Shown here: positions 1-5,705 of the stretch, piece after piece | Position numbering within the stretch: the first letter of the stretch is position 1 | How the letters are laid out: each line of letters begins with the position of its first letter | Assembly: GCA_028292075.1 (NCBI GenBank) | Contig: JAQGNA010000145.1 | Coordinates: 1-9,814 of the forward strand | Length of the DNA: 9,814 nt | Direction: 5' to 3' | From: Rhodoferax sp. | Lineage (GTDB): Bacteria > Pseudomonadota > Gammaproteobacteria > Burkholderiales > Burkholderiaceae | Position numbers and translations under genes: made by a program | Notes under the pieces: generated by a model | Told to the model about the DNA's origin: nothing | Databases searched by the model: none | The model's input: only the letters and a program-made list of their open reading frames with translations

Positions 1-172
1 GTGCAGGGTGAAAGCTACTTTTTTCCCGCGTGCGCAGCGATTGAAGCGGCGACCGACGACCTTGCCTGCCGGGATATAGGCATGGGTAAAAGCGCAGTGA
101 TCCAGGCGCGAGAGAGCCATCCATCCGACAATCTGCTCGGTTCACATCCGGACACGTCCTCACAGCCGTGCA
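1..172. other. Window-edge region with no recognised gene
   Basis: No protein family is recognised here. On the minus strand an ATG at 120-118 opens 40 codons that run off the left edge (beginning MALSRLDHCAF). It could be the start of a gene divergent from the lipoprotein, but it has no good Shine-Dalgarno and its third-position GC is only moderate. On the + strand, frame 1 is open from base 1 to a stop at 178-180 with similarly weak coding character. Both cannot be judged without the flanking sequence. No convincing promoter for the lipoprotein was found. Confidence 0.3.
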
Positions 173-559
173 ATGGTTAGCATCACTGACATGCCCTACT
201 TTTTCATGCAGCGGTCGATCTGCCGCCGTCTTCTCCTTGCCTCGACGTGCTTCTCGGCCGCCGTTCTGCTTTCCGGCTGCGCCGCCGGCGTAGGCATCAG
301 CATCCCGGTCTTCCCTGGCGTCTCCATTGGCGTCGGCCTGAATTCCAGCGGCGACGTCAACCTGGGCCTCGGTGCCGGGGCCGGGCCGGTGGGCGTGGGC
401 GTGGGGGTGAACCAGCGCGGCCAGGTGTCGGCCGGCGCGGGCGTGGGTGTGAGCACCGGTGTGGGTGGGGGCGGTGCGCGGGTGGGTGCCGGCGTGGGCA
501 CCGGCACGGTGATCTACGACCCGAACTCGGCGCCGGTCAATCCGCCGCCGCGGCACTGA
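173..559 (+). CDS. Glycine/valine-repeat lipoprotein of unknown function
   Basis: This is a short predicted lipoprotein with no recognised enzymatic domain. A positively charged stretch (RSICRR, about residues 14-19) is followed by a hydrophobic segment and a lipobox, LSGC, with the lipidated cysteine at residue 36. It should therefore be exported by Sec and anchored in a membrane. After the cysteine comes a low-complexity region (about 37-112) dominated by alternating Gly with Val/Ala, as in GPVGVGVGVN and VGAGVGTG. The end is Pro-rich (NSAPVNPPPRH). The start is uncertain: Met1, Met7 (191) and Met12 (206) are all in frame and none has a clear ribosome site. Met12 gives the most typical signal peptide. 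The gene is convergent with the minus-strand group to its right. Function is unknown; a surface or structural role is only a guess. The antisense frame is also open but is a shadow of the GC-rich repeat. Confidence 0.75.
   Translation: MVSITDMPYFFMQRSICRRLLLASTCFSAAVLLSGCAAGVGISIPVFPGVSIGVGLNSSGDVNLGLGAGAGPVGVGVGVNQRGQVSAGAGVGVSTGVGGGGARVGAGVGTGTVIYDPNSAPVNPPPRH
377..486 (+). repeat. G-run-rich degenerate repeat inside the lipoprotein gene
   Basis: The glycine/valine codons form degenerate tandem units of the type GGCGTGGG. Runs of three or more G lie at 377-380, 383-385, 391-393, 397-399 and 403-407, then at 439-441, 445-447, 463-465, 467-471, 480-482 and 484-486. Several groups of four runs have short loops, which matches the usual sequence pattern for G-quadruplex formation in the coding strand and mRNA. 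Folding itself is inferred. Confidence 0.6.
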
Positions 560-571
560 GCCGCGACAGCT

Positions 572-790
572 TCAGCAGAAGGCCAGGGCCAGCCAGGCTG
601 GGTCTTCGACCACATTCAGCAGCAGGTAGTTGCCGACGCCGTAGCCGGTGAACGCGAAGGCCTCGCGCCACTCGGCCCAGGGCGCACCACGCGCGGGCCA
701 TACGGGCAGAAAGGCCGGACGCGGCAGAGGCCGCCGGCGCCCGGCGGACGCGAACTGCGGCGAGGCGTCTGCATTCATGTCCGGGCTCAT
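572..790 (-). CDS. Small protein of unknown function, translationally coupled to srkA
   Basis: This 72-residue protein begins MSPDMNADASPQ. Its ATG (790-788) overlaps the srkA stop codon in an ATGA arrangement, so translation by ribosomes finishing srkA is likely. A purine-rich GGAAGAG about 11 bases upstream, inside srkA, could help. A second in-frame Met (residue 5) is possible. The codons have about 85% G or C at third positions, like the surrounding real genes, which supports coding. The N-terminal half is rich in Arg and Pro (AGRRRPLPRPAFLP). The second half has many aromatics (PWAEWREAFAFTGYGVGNYLLL) and ends in a hydrophobic stretch with a terminal cysteine. It has no signal peptide or clear transmembrane helix. 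The family is not recognised; position suggests a role connected with SrkA, which is inference only. Confidence 0.75.
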   Translation of the reverse strand: MSPDMNADASPQFASAGRRRPLPRPAFLPVWPARGAPWAEWREAFAFTGYGVGNYLLLNVVEDPAWLALAFC

Positions 791-1824
791 ACGTACAGCG
801 GCTCTTCCTGCATGGCTTCGATCTGCTCGGTGAGCATGTTGACCTGGCCGACCCAATAGTCGCTGCTGCCGAACCACGGGAAGTTGATGGGAAAGGTCGG
901 GTCGCTCCAGCGGCGCGCCAGCCAGGCGCTGTAGTGCACCAGGCGCAGGGTGCGCAGCGGTTCGATGAGCGCGAGCTCGCGACGGTCGAAGCTGCGGAAC
1001 TGCTCATAGCCGTCGATCAGGCCGCTGAGTTGGCCGGTCCGTTGGGCGCGGTCGCCGCTGAGCAGCATCCAGAGGTCTTGCACGGCCGGGCCGGTGCGGG
1101 CGTCGTCGAGGTCGACGAAATGCGGGCCGCCGTTGGGGCGGTCGGTTGGCGTCCAGAGGACGTTGCCAGGGTGGCAGTCGCCATGCAGACGCAGCACCCG
1201 GGCCTGGCCCTCGCCACCGGAGACGCCGCCTGTCGGCAGGCCGCTGGCCGCGATCAGGTCGAGCGCGGTGCCGCAGGCGGTCTTCCACTCGCTTTGCACG
1301 TCGAGCGGAATGATCTCGTGGCCCAGCAGCCAGTCGCGCGAGGCGGTGCCGAAGGTCTGCAGGTCGAGCGCCGGGCGGTGCAAGAAAGGCTGGCGCGCAC
1401 CGACGCGATGGATACGCGCCAGAAAGCGGCCGATCCACTCGAGCACCTCGAAGTCGTCGAGCTCGGGTGCGCGCCCGCCACGGCTCGGGCTCACGCTGAA
1501 GGCGAAGCCGCCGAAGTCGTGCAGCGTGGCGCCGTTGAGCACCAGCGGGCCGACTGCCGGGATCTCGGCTTCCATCAGTTCGGCGGCAAAGGCGTGTTCT
1601 TCGAGGATCTGCGCACCCGTCCAGCGCTCGGGCCGGTAGAACTTGGCCACGACCGTGCTGCCGTCTTCCAGGCGGATCTGGTAGACGCGGTTTTCATAGG
1701 AGCTGAGGGCGGTAAGACGCCCGTCGCCATACAGGCCGACGCTTGCCAGCGCGTCGAGCACCACGTCGGGTGTGAGCGTCTGGTACGGGTGCGCGGCGGC
1801 GCCGAGGTCGGAGGTTGATGACAT
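787..1824 (-). CDS. srkA: Stress response serine/threonine kinase SrkA (YihE/RdoA family)
   Basis: This cytoplasmic kinase belongs to the aminoglycoside-phosphotransferase-like fold. In E. coli, SrkA phosphorylates proteins on Ser/Thr and helps cells survive envelope and oxidative stress. The 345 residues compare with about 328 in E. coli, the difference being mostly an N-terminal extension. Visible landmarks are the nucleotide-binding lysine in VVAKFYRPERW (Lys61), a following EEHAF helix, the catalytic loop HGDCHPGN (214-221, Asp216 and Asn221), and the metal-binding FVDLDDARTGPAVQD (Asp238). The ATG at 1824 is the first Met in the frame and has no obvious Shine-Dalgarno. The gene lies 127 bases downstream of ohr on the same strand, with a strong hairpin (1860-1893) in the gap. 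It may be read partly from the ohr side or from its own unrecognised promoter. Its stop overlaps the next small gene. In E. coli the downstream neighbour is dsbA, which is not here. Confidence 0.95.
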   Translation of the reverse strand: MSSTSDLGAAAHPYQTLTPDVVLDALASVGLYGDGRLTALSSYENRVYQIRLEDGSTVVAKFYRPERWTGAQILEEHAFAAELMEAEIPAVGPLVLNGATLHDFGGFAFSVSPSRGGRAPELDDFEVLEWIGRFLARIHRVGARQPFLHRPALDLQTFGTASRDWLLGHEIIPLDVQSEWKTACGTALDLIAASGLPTGGVSGGEGQARVLRLHGDCHPGNVLWTPTDRPNGGPHFVDLDDARTGPAVQDLWMLLSGDRAQRTGQLSGLIDGYEQFRSFDRRELALIEPLRTLRLVHYSAWLARRWSDPTFPINFPWFGSSDYWVGQVNMLTEQIEAMQEEPLYV

Positions 1825-1859
1825 GCGCCGATTGTCGCCGTTCGGGCTTCAATGCGATG

Positions 1860-1893
1860 CGGCCGCTGCAGGCGATGTCACCTGCAGCGGCCG
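1860..1893 (-). other. Strong perfect hairpin between ohr and srkA
   Basis: A 13-bp perfect inverted repeat (CGGCCGCTGCAGG at 1860-1872, its complement at 1881-1893) encloses an 8-base loop. It lies 58 bases after the ohr stop and 35 bases before the srkA start. No T-run follows the stem on either strand, so it is not a canonical intrinsic terminator. It could stabilise the 3' end of ohr mRNA, partly terminate transcription, mark an RNA processing site, or bind a protein. Confidence 0.7.
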
Positions 1894-1951
1894 GGGGCGG
1901 GGTGGCAGCCGGCTTTCGCAGCAGGTGCCGGGGCCGAGTGCCGAATGCCGA

Positions 1952-2383
1952 TCAGGCGGCGAGGACGAGCTCGACGTCGATGTTGCCGCGGGTGGCGTTC
2001 GAGTAAGGGCACACGCCGTGGGCGGTGTCGATCAGGTCTTGCGCAACGGCACGGTCCATGCCGGGCAGGTTGATGACGAGCTTGGCGGCAATGCCAAAGC
2101 CGGCCGGGATCGGGCCGATGTCAACGCTGGCGTCGATGCTGGCATCGGCCGGCACGGTGATCTTCTTCATGCCGGCCACGTGCTTCATGGCGCCCATGAA
2201 GCAGGCGGAATAGCCAGCGGCGAACAGCTGCTCGGGATTGGTGCCGGTGCCGGCGCCGCCCATGGCCTTGGGGGGCGACAGCTTGACGTTCAGCAGGCCG
2301 TCGTCGCTGGCGGAGGCGCCATCACGGCCACCGGTGGTGTGGGCGTGGGCGGTGTAGATCACTTTGTCGAGTTGGGTGGTCAT
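1952..2383 (-). CDS. ohr: Organic hydroperoxide resistance protein Ohr (OsmC/Ohr family peroxidase)
   Basis: Ohr is a cytoplasmic thiol peroxidase that reduces organic and fatty-acid hydroperoxides, usually recharged by lipoylated proteins. The 143 residues match the family length. The start MTTQLDKVIYTAHAH is supported by AAGGAA at 2394-2389, five bases before the ATG; the longer upstream frame is not needed. The catalytic set is complete: Arg20 in TGGRDG, Glu51 in NPEQLFAAGYSACF, the peroxidatic Cys61 in the same motif, and the resolving Cys125 in HGVCPYS. Spacing agrees with characterised Ohr proteins (Cys61/Cys125 in Xylella). The gene lies downstream of ohrR on the same strand with a 106-base gap. 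No OhrR palindrome was seen in that gap, so peroxide induction probably depends on read-through from the ohrR promoter. A weak possible promoter of its own (TTCATT, 16 bases, TTAAAT) is present. Confidence 0.97.
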   Translation of the reverse strand: MTTQLDKVIYTAHAHTTGGRDGASASDDGLLNVKLSPPKAMGGAGTGTNPEQLFAAGYSACFMGAMKHVAGMKKITVPADASIDASVDIGPIPAGFGIAAKLVINLPGMDRAVAQDLIDTAHGVCPYSNATRGNIDVELVLAA

Positions 2384-2406
2384 GGTGATTCCTTCTTTTT
2401 GAAAAT

Positions 2407-2420
2407 GCTTCGGGCGAAGC
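2407..2420 (-). other. Small stem-loop in the ohrR-ohr intergenic region
   Basis: GCTTCGGGCGAAGC forms a 5-bp stem with a four-base loop, 23 bases upstream of the ohr ATG and just before its ribosome site. On the minus strand it is followed by ATTTTC, too short a T-run for a convincing terminator. By position it could be a processing point or weak attenuator in an ohrR-ohr transcript; this is inference. Confidence 0.4.
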
Positions 2421-2489
2421 GGTTGGGTGAACGGATTTAACTGAACAAATGCAGTGAATGAACTGGTCGGCTCGTGCGCTGGCAGGTCG

Positions 2490-2939
2490 TCAGGCCATGA
2501 GCCTGTTGCGCAATGCCTGCACCTGCTTGGTGAGGTCGATGAGTTCAGGAATGGCGCACTGCGCTGCCTGTGCCACGCAGCCAGGAATCCGGCCAGCGCG
2601 GGCCTTGAGCTTGCGGCCGGCGGCGGTGAGCCGCACATGCACGCGCCGTTCATCGGCCACATCGCGCACCCGGGCCACCAGGCCAGCAGCCTCGAGGCGC
2701 TTGAGCAACGGCGTGAGCGTGCCGGAGTCGAGGTGGAGCCGCTCACCGAGTTCGGACACCATGAGGCCGTCGCGCTCCCACAGCACCAGCATCGCGAGGT
2801 ACTGCGGATAGGTGAGCCCCAGCTCTTCGAGCAGCGGTTTGTAGACCTTGGTCATGGCGAGCGAAGCGGAGTACAACGCAAAACAGAGCTGGTTGTCCAG
2901 CAGCAGCATCGGGTTGACGGTGACTTCCTTGGTTGGCAT
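2490..2939 (-). CDS. ohrR: OhrR, MarR-family organic peroxide-sensing repressor
   Basis: OhrR represses ohr and often itself; peroxide oxidation of an N-terminal cysteine releases it from DNA. The 149 residues are typical. The sensing Cys19 lies in [10 protein letters not shown], with Tyr33 and Tyr44 at exactly the spacing (+14, +25) of the tyrosines that contact the sensing cysteine in Bacillus OhrR (Cys15, Tyr29, Tyr40). The winged-helix region follows ([29 protein letters not shown], then the wing [10 protein letters not shown]). Two more cysteines, Cys121 and Cys128, lie near the C-terminus, suggesting the 2-Cys type that forms an intersubunit disulfide as in Xanthomonas. The ATG at 2939 has no Shine-Dalgarno and sits where the predicted transcript starts. 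Met11 (2909) is an alternative start that would still keep Cys19. The promoter and two operator copies lie immediately upstream, indicating autorepression. Confidence 0.95.
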   Translation of the reverse strand: MPTKEVTVNPMLLLDNQLCFALYSASLAMTKVYKPLLEELGLTYPQYLAMLVLWERDGLMVSELGERLHLDSGTLTPLLKRLEAAGLVARVRDVADERRVHVRLTAAGRKLKARAGRIPGCVAQAAQCAIPELIDLTKQVQALRNRLMA

Positions 2940-2945
2940 GCCTGA

Positions 2946-2974
2946 ATTGTAGCTTGCAATTTAATTGCGCGCAA
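2946..2974 (-). promoter_or_regulatory. Predicted ohrR promoter
   Basis: On the minus strand a -10 element TACAAT (2951-2946, five of six consensus bases) follows a weak -35 TTGCGC (2974-2969) after a 17-base spacer. The usual distance places transcription start on or next to the A of the ohrR ATG at 2939, so the mRNA would be leaderless or nearly so. One operator palindrome fills the spacer and another overlaps the -35. Confidence 0.6.
2956..2968. promoter_or_regulatory. OhrR operator, copy 1
   Basis: GCAATTTAATTGC is a perfect palindrome around one central base. It resembles known OhrR sites, which have an AATT-rich core (TACAATTAAATTGTA type in Bacillus). It lies entirely within the -35/-10 spacer of the ohrR promoter, a position suited to repression. 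Binding is inferred. Confidence 0.75.
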
Positions 2975-2983
2975 TTTAATTGC
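2971..2983. promoter_or_regulatory. OhrR operator, copy 2
   Basis: An exact second copy of GCAATTTAATTGC starts 15 bases after the first, with GC between the two. It overlaps the predicted -35 of ohrR. The 15-base centre-to-centre distance is about one and a half helical turns, so two dimers would sit on different faces. Binding is inferred from the sequence and its position next to ohrR. Confidence 0.75.
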
Positions 2984-3050
2984 GGATTAGACCCCCATCG
3001 ATTGCAGGGTTGCCGTCTTTTCGCGCGGGGCGCGTGCGCTGTTCGCCCGA

Positions 3051-3917
3051 TCAGTACTTGTAGACGCCGTGGCCCGTCTTGCGCCCCAGGCGACCGGCAG
3101 CCACCATTTCCTTCAGCAGCGGGCAGGGGCGGTATTTGCTGTCGCCAAATTCATTCAGGTAGACCTCCATGACGGCCAGGCAGACGTCGAGCCCGATCAT
3201 GTCGGCCAGCGCCAGGGGGCCGATCGGCTGGTTGCAGCCGAGCTTCATGCCGGCGTCGATGTCCTCGGGCGTTGCCAGCCCTTCGGCCAGCACGAACAGC
3301 GCCTCGTTGATCATGGGCACCAGGATGCGGTTGACCACGAAGCCAGGCGCGTTCTTCACGGTAATGGGCGTCTTGCCGAGCGCGGTGGCGAGCGCGTGCA
3401 CCGCGTCGTGCGTGGCGTCGCTGGTCTGCAGGCCGCGAATGATCTCGACCAGCGCCATCATGGGCACCGGGTTGAAGAAATGCATGCCGATAAAGCGGTC
3501 GGCACGTTGCGTCACGGCGGCCAGCTTGGTGATGCTGATCGACGAGGTGTTCGACGCGATGAGCACTTCGGGGGCGAGCAGGCCGTCGAGCTGTTGCAGG
3601 ATCTTGACCTTCAGCGCGTGGTTCTCGGTGGCTGCTTCGATGACCAGTTGCGCCGACCTGAAGTCGGCATAGTCGGTGGAAGTCTTGATGCGAGCCAGCG
3701 CCGCGGCCTTGTCGGCCTCGGTGAGCTTTTCTTTCTTGATGAGGCGGTCAAGACTGCCGGCCACCGTGGCGAGTCCCTTTGCGACGGCGGCTTCGGCGAT
3801 ATCGACCATCACCACGTCGATGCCAGCCACGGCACAGGCCTGCGCAATGCCGTTGCCCATGGTGCCCGCGCCGACGATGCCCACGGTGGTAATTTTGGAA
3901 AGAAGGGCGGTCGACAT
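3051..3917 (-). CDS. hbd: 3-hydroxybutyryl-CoA dehydrogenase
   Basis: This cytoplasmic enzyme interconverts (S)-3-hydroxybutyryl-CoA and acetoacetyl-CoA with NAD(P). It serves fatty-acid or butyrate oxidation, aromatic degradation (PaaH type) or the reverse route. The 288 residues are the usual single-function length. The start MSTALLSKI is fixed by AAGGAA at 3929-3924, six bases before the ATG, and by the Rossmann motif VGIVGAGTMGNGIAQ beginning at residue 12; Asp39 follows the second strand. Catalytic residues align by spacing with the human enzyme: Ser125, His146 in MHFFNPVPMMALVEII, Glu158, and Asn196 in GFVVNRILVPMINEA. The C-terminal dimer domain (LGCNQPIGPLALADMIGLD) is complete. It stands alone here, with no thiolase or hydratase in the window, divergent from the GMC gene. 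Physiological direction cannot be told. A minus-strand TATGAT (3962-3957) is a possible -10 with a poor -35. Confidence 0.96.
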   Translation of the reverse strand: MSTALLSKITTVGIVGAGTMGNGIAQACAVAGIDVVMVDIAEAAVAKGLATVAGSLDRLIKKEKLTEADKAAALARIKTSTDYADFRSAQLVIEAATENHALKVKILQQLDGLLAPEVLIASNTSSISITKLAAVTQRADRFIGMHFFNPVPMMALVEIIRGLQTSDATHDAVHALATALGKTPITVKNAPGFVVNRILVPMINEALFVLAEGLATPEDIDAGMKLGCNQPIGPLALADMIGLDVCLAVMEVYLNEFGDSKYRPCPLLKEMVAAGRLGRKTGHGVYKY

Positions 3918-4058
3918 GGGAATTTCCTTGAAGTGGTTGAATCGGTGCTGGAGTCCATCATAAAACCTCGTCGCAGCCGGCACGTCACTTCGACCGCCGG
4001 GCGCAAGGTTCCGCCGCCCTACCTCTGAGCATGCCGACGCCGCGCCCTTTCACCCCCC
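3918..4058. promoter_or_regulatory. Divergent intergenic region between hbd and the GMC gene
   Basis: These 141 bases must hold the start signals of both divergent genes. Toward hbd there is the ribosome site AAGGAA (3929-3924) and a possible -10 TATGAT (3962-3957). Toward the GMC gene there is a weak pair, TTGAAT (3937-3942) and CATAAA, 16 bases apart. The GMC start at 4059 has no Shine-Dalgarno and follows a C-rich run. No palindromic operator was noticed. The two putative promoters overlap, so transcription in one direction could interfere with the other. Confidence 0.3.
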
Positions 4059-5648
4059 ATGTCTGACACCTACGACTACCTGATCGTCGGCGCGGGTGCG
4101 GCCGGCTGTGTGCTGGCCGCGCGCCTGAGCGAGGATCCGAGGGTGCGGGTGGCCCTGCTGGAGGCCGGCCCCGACGTCGACGGTGCGCTGGTCCGTTGCC
4201 CGGCGGGCGCTGCGTGGCTGGCCTGCAGCAGCCGTGCGCAGTGGGGCTACGCGACGATGCCGCAGCCCGGCCTGAACGGACGGACCGCGCCGTTCCGCCG
4301 CGGCCGGCTGGTCGGCGGCTCCGGTGCGGTGGGCGACATGGTCTACACCCGTGGCCTTCCTGCCGATTACGACCGCTGGGCCGCCAGCGGCAACCCCGGC
4401 TGGGCCTTCGCCGACGTGCTGCCGTACTTCCGGCGCGCCGAAGCCAACACCCGTGGGGCCGACGCCCTGCACGGTGGTGAAGGCCCGCTTCCCGTGGCCG
4501 ACCTGCCCGAGCCCAACTCCGGCAGTCAGGCCTTTGTGCAGGCCGGTCAGCAGGCGGGCCACGCGTCCACCGCGGACTTCAACGGTGCGCAGCCCGAAGG
4601 CGTGGGCCTGCACCAGGTGACCCAGCGGCACGGCGAGCGGGCCAGCGCGGCCAGCGCCTACCTCGCTCCGGCGCGCGACCGCCCCAACCTCACCGTGCTC
4701 ACCGGCGCGCAGGCCACGCGCGTCTTGCTCGAAGGCAAGCGCGCGGTCGGCGTGGAGTTTGGCCACGAGGGTTACCTGAAGCAGCTGCGCGCCGCCCGCG
4801 AGGTACTGTTGTGCGCCGGCGCGGTGCAAACGCCGCAGGTGCTGATGCTGTCCGGCATCGGCCCCCATGCGCACCTGGTGGAAAACGGCATCGGCACGCG
4901 CCACCACCTGCCGGGCGTGGGCCAGCACCTGCAAGACCCGCCATCGGTGGCGCTGCGCACGCTCGCGCCCGGCGTCGCCAGCCTGCCAGGCTTTTCCCCA
5001 GGTGGACTGTTGCGGATGTGGCGGGATCTGTCCTCCTGGCGAAGGCACCGCAGTGGCCCGTTCACCAGCAACCTGGCCGAAGCTGGCGCCTTCATCCGCA
5101 GTCAGGCCGACGAGGCGCTGCCTGATCTGAGCTTGCGGTTCCGGCTGGTGCAGGGAATGGCGCCCGGCATGCGCTGGCCGCGGCGTGGCCATGCCATCGA
5201 GGTGATGGTCGTGCGACCGCAAAGCCGCGGCCAGGTCACGCTGGACGGCAAGGACCCTTTCGCACCGCCGTGCATCGACCCGAACTGGCTGGGCGACCGC
5301 GACGATACGGAGCGGCTGCTGCGCGGCTTTCTGATCGCCCGCCACATCGCCAGCCAGCCCGCGCTGGCGGCGCTGGGGGGCCGTGAGTTGCCGGCCTCGG
5401 CCCGGGCACGCACCGAGCTTCAGCTCGAGCAGTTCATCCGCGACCATGCGGGCAGCGGCCAGGCGCCGGTCGGCACCTGCCGTATGGGCACGGGGCCGAT
5501 GGACGTCGTCGATGCCACACTCTGCGTGCACGGCGTTGCGGCGCTGCGCGTGATCGACGCTTCGGTGCTTCCAGCGTTTTCATGGGGCGGCACGCAGGCC
5601 GCGGTGATCATGCTGGCCGAGCGGGCTGCCGATTTCATCAAACGGTGA
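4059..5648 (+). CDS. GMC-family FAD flavoprotein (choline/alcohol dehydrogenase-like) with atypical active site
   Basis: GMC oxidoreductases use FAD to oxidise alcohols such as choline or glucose; bacterial members are typically 530-560 residues, and this one has 529. The N-terminal FAD site is intact (DYLIVGAGAAGCVLAARLSE, residues 6-25, with Glu35 in LLEAGP). The second family signature is clear (GAVQTPQVLMLSGIGP, 254-269). The C-terminal GMC domain shows PVGTCRMG, VHGVAALRVIDASVLP and GGTQAAVIMLAERAAD. Three conserved positions differ. The first signature reads GGSGAVGDM, where the usual Asn of GGSSxING is Gly92. The catalytic His of the usual YHPVGTC is Ala469 (QAPVGTC). The usual Asn/His of GNTNAP is Gln513. 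The frame is otherwise intact and well conserved, so this looks like a diverged, possibly non-oxidising flavoprotein or one with altered chemistry. No signal peptide is visible. The substrate is unknown. It is convergent with the methyltransferase gene. Confidence 0.93.
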   Translation: MSDTYDYLIVGAGAAGCVLAARLSEDPRVRVALLEAGPDVDGALVRCPAGAAWLACSSRAQWGYATMPQPGLNGRTAPFRRGRLVGGSGAVGDMVYTRGLPADYDRWAASGNPGWAFADVLPYFRRAEANTRGADALHGGEGPLPVADLPEPNSGSQAFVQAGQQAGHASTADFNGAQPEGVGLHQVTQRHGERASAASAYLAPARDRPNLTVLTGAQATRVLLEGKRAVGVEFGHEGYLKQLRAAREVLLCAGAVQTPQVLMLSGIGPHAHLVENGIGTRHHLPGVGQHLQDPPSVALRTLAPGVASLPGFSPGGLLRMWRDLSSWRRHRSGPFTSNLAEAGAFIRSQADEALPDLSLRFRLVQGMAPGMRWPRRGHAIEVMVVRPQSRGQVTLDGKDPFAPPCIDPNWLGDRDDTERLLRGFLIARHIASQPALAALGGRELPASARARTELQLEQFIRDHAGSGQAPVGTCRMGTGPMDVVDATLCVHGVAALRVIDASVLPAFSWGGTQAAVIMLAERAADFIKR

Positions 5649-5690
5649 CCGGCTGCCGCGTGCTTGTGGCCGCGCCTGTCGGCAGACCGG
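5649..5690. other. Imperfect hairpin between convergent genes
   Basis: Immediately after the GMC stop codon, 5649-5658 (CCGGCTGCCG) can pair with 5680-5690, giving ten base pairs interrupted by one bulged A at 5686, around a loop of about 21 bases. There is no T-run on either side. It may protect or end the two convergent transcripts, but it is not a canonical terminator. Confidence 0.3.
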
Positions 5691-5705
5691 GCATGCCGGC
5701 AAGAT

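Noticed and set aside
934..1818. Open frame of 294 codons antisense to srkA
   Set aside because: It is a shadow of a well-supported kinase gene; no domain is visible.
2384..2746. N-terminal extension of Ohr to an upstream Met at 2746
   Set aside because: The extension runs through the ohrR coding region in another frame, does not resemble any Ohr, and the internal ATG at 2383 has a good ribosome site.
3022..3034. CGCGC/GCGCG hairpin after the hbd stop as a terminator
   Set aside because: The stem is only five pairs and is followed by GAAAAG on the minus strand, not a T-run.
3069..4028. Open frame of 319 codons antisense to hbd
   Set aside because: It covers the dehydrogenase gene and has no family features.
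4031..4066. Eleven-codon upstream open frame (MPTPRPFTPHV) overlapping the GMC start
   Set aside because: There is no ribosome site and such short frames arise easily; there is no support beyond position.
4050..5531. Long open frame of 493 codons antisense to the GMC gene
   Set aside because: It mirrors the GMC coding frame in GC-rich DNA and its translation has no recognisable domain, while the + strand protein has clear family motifs.
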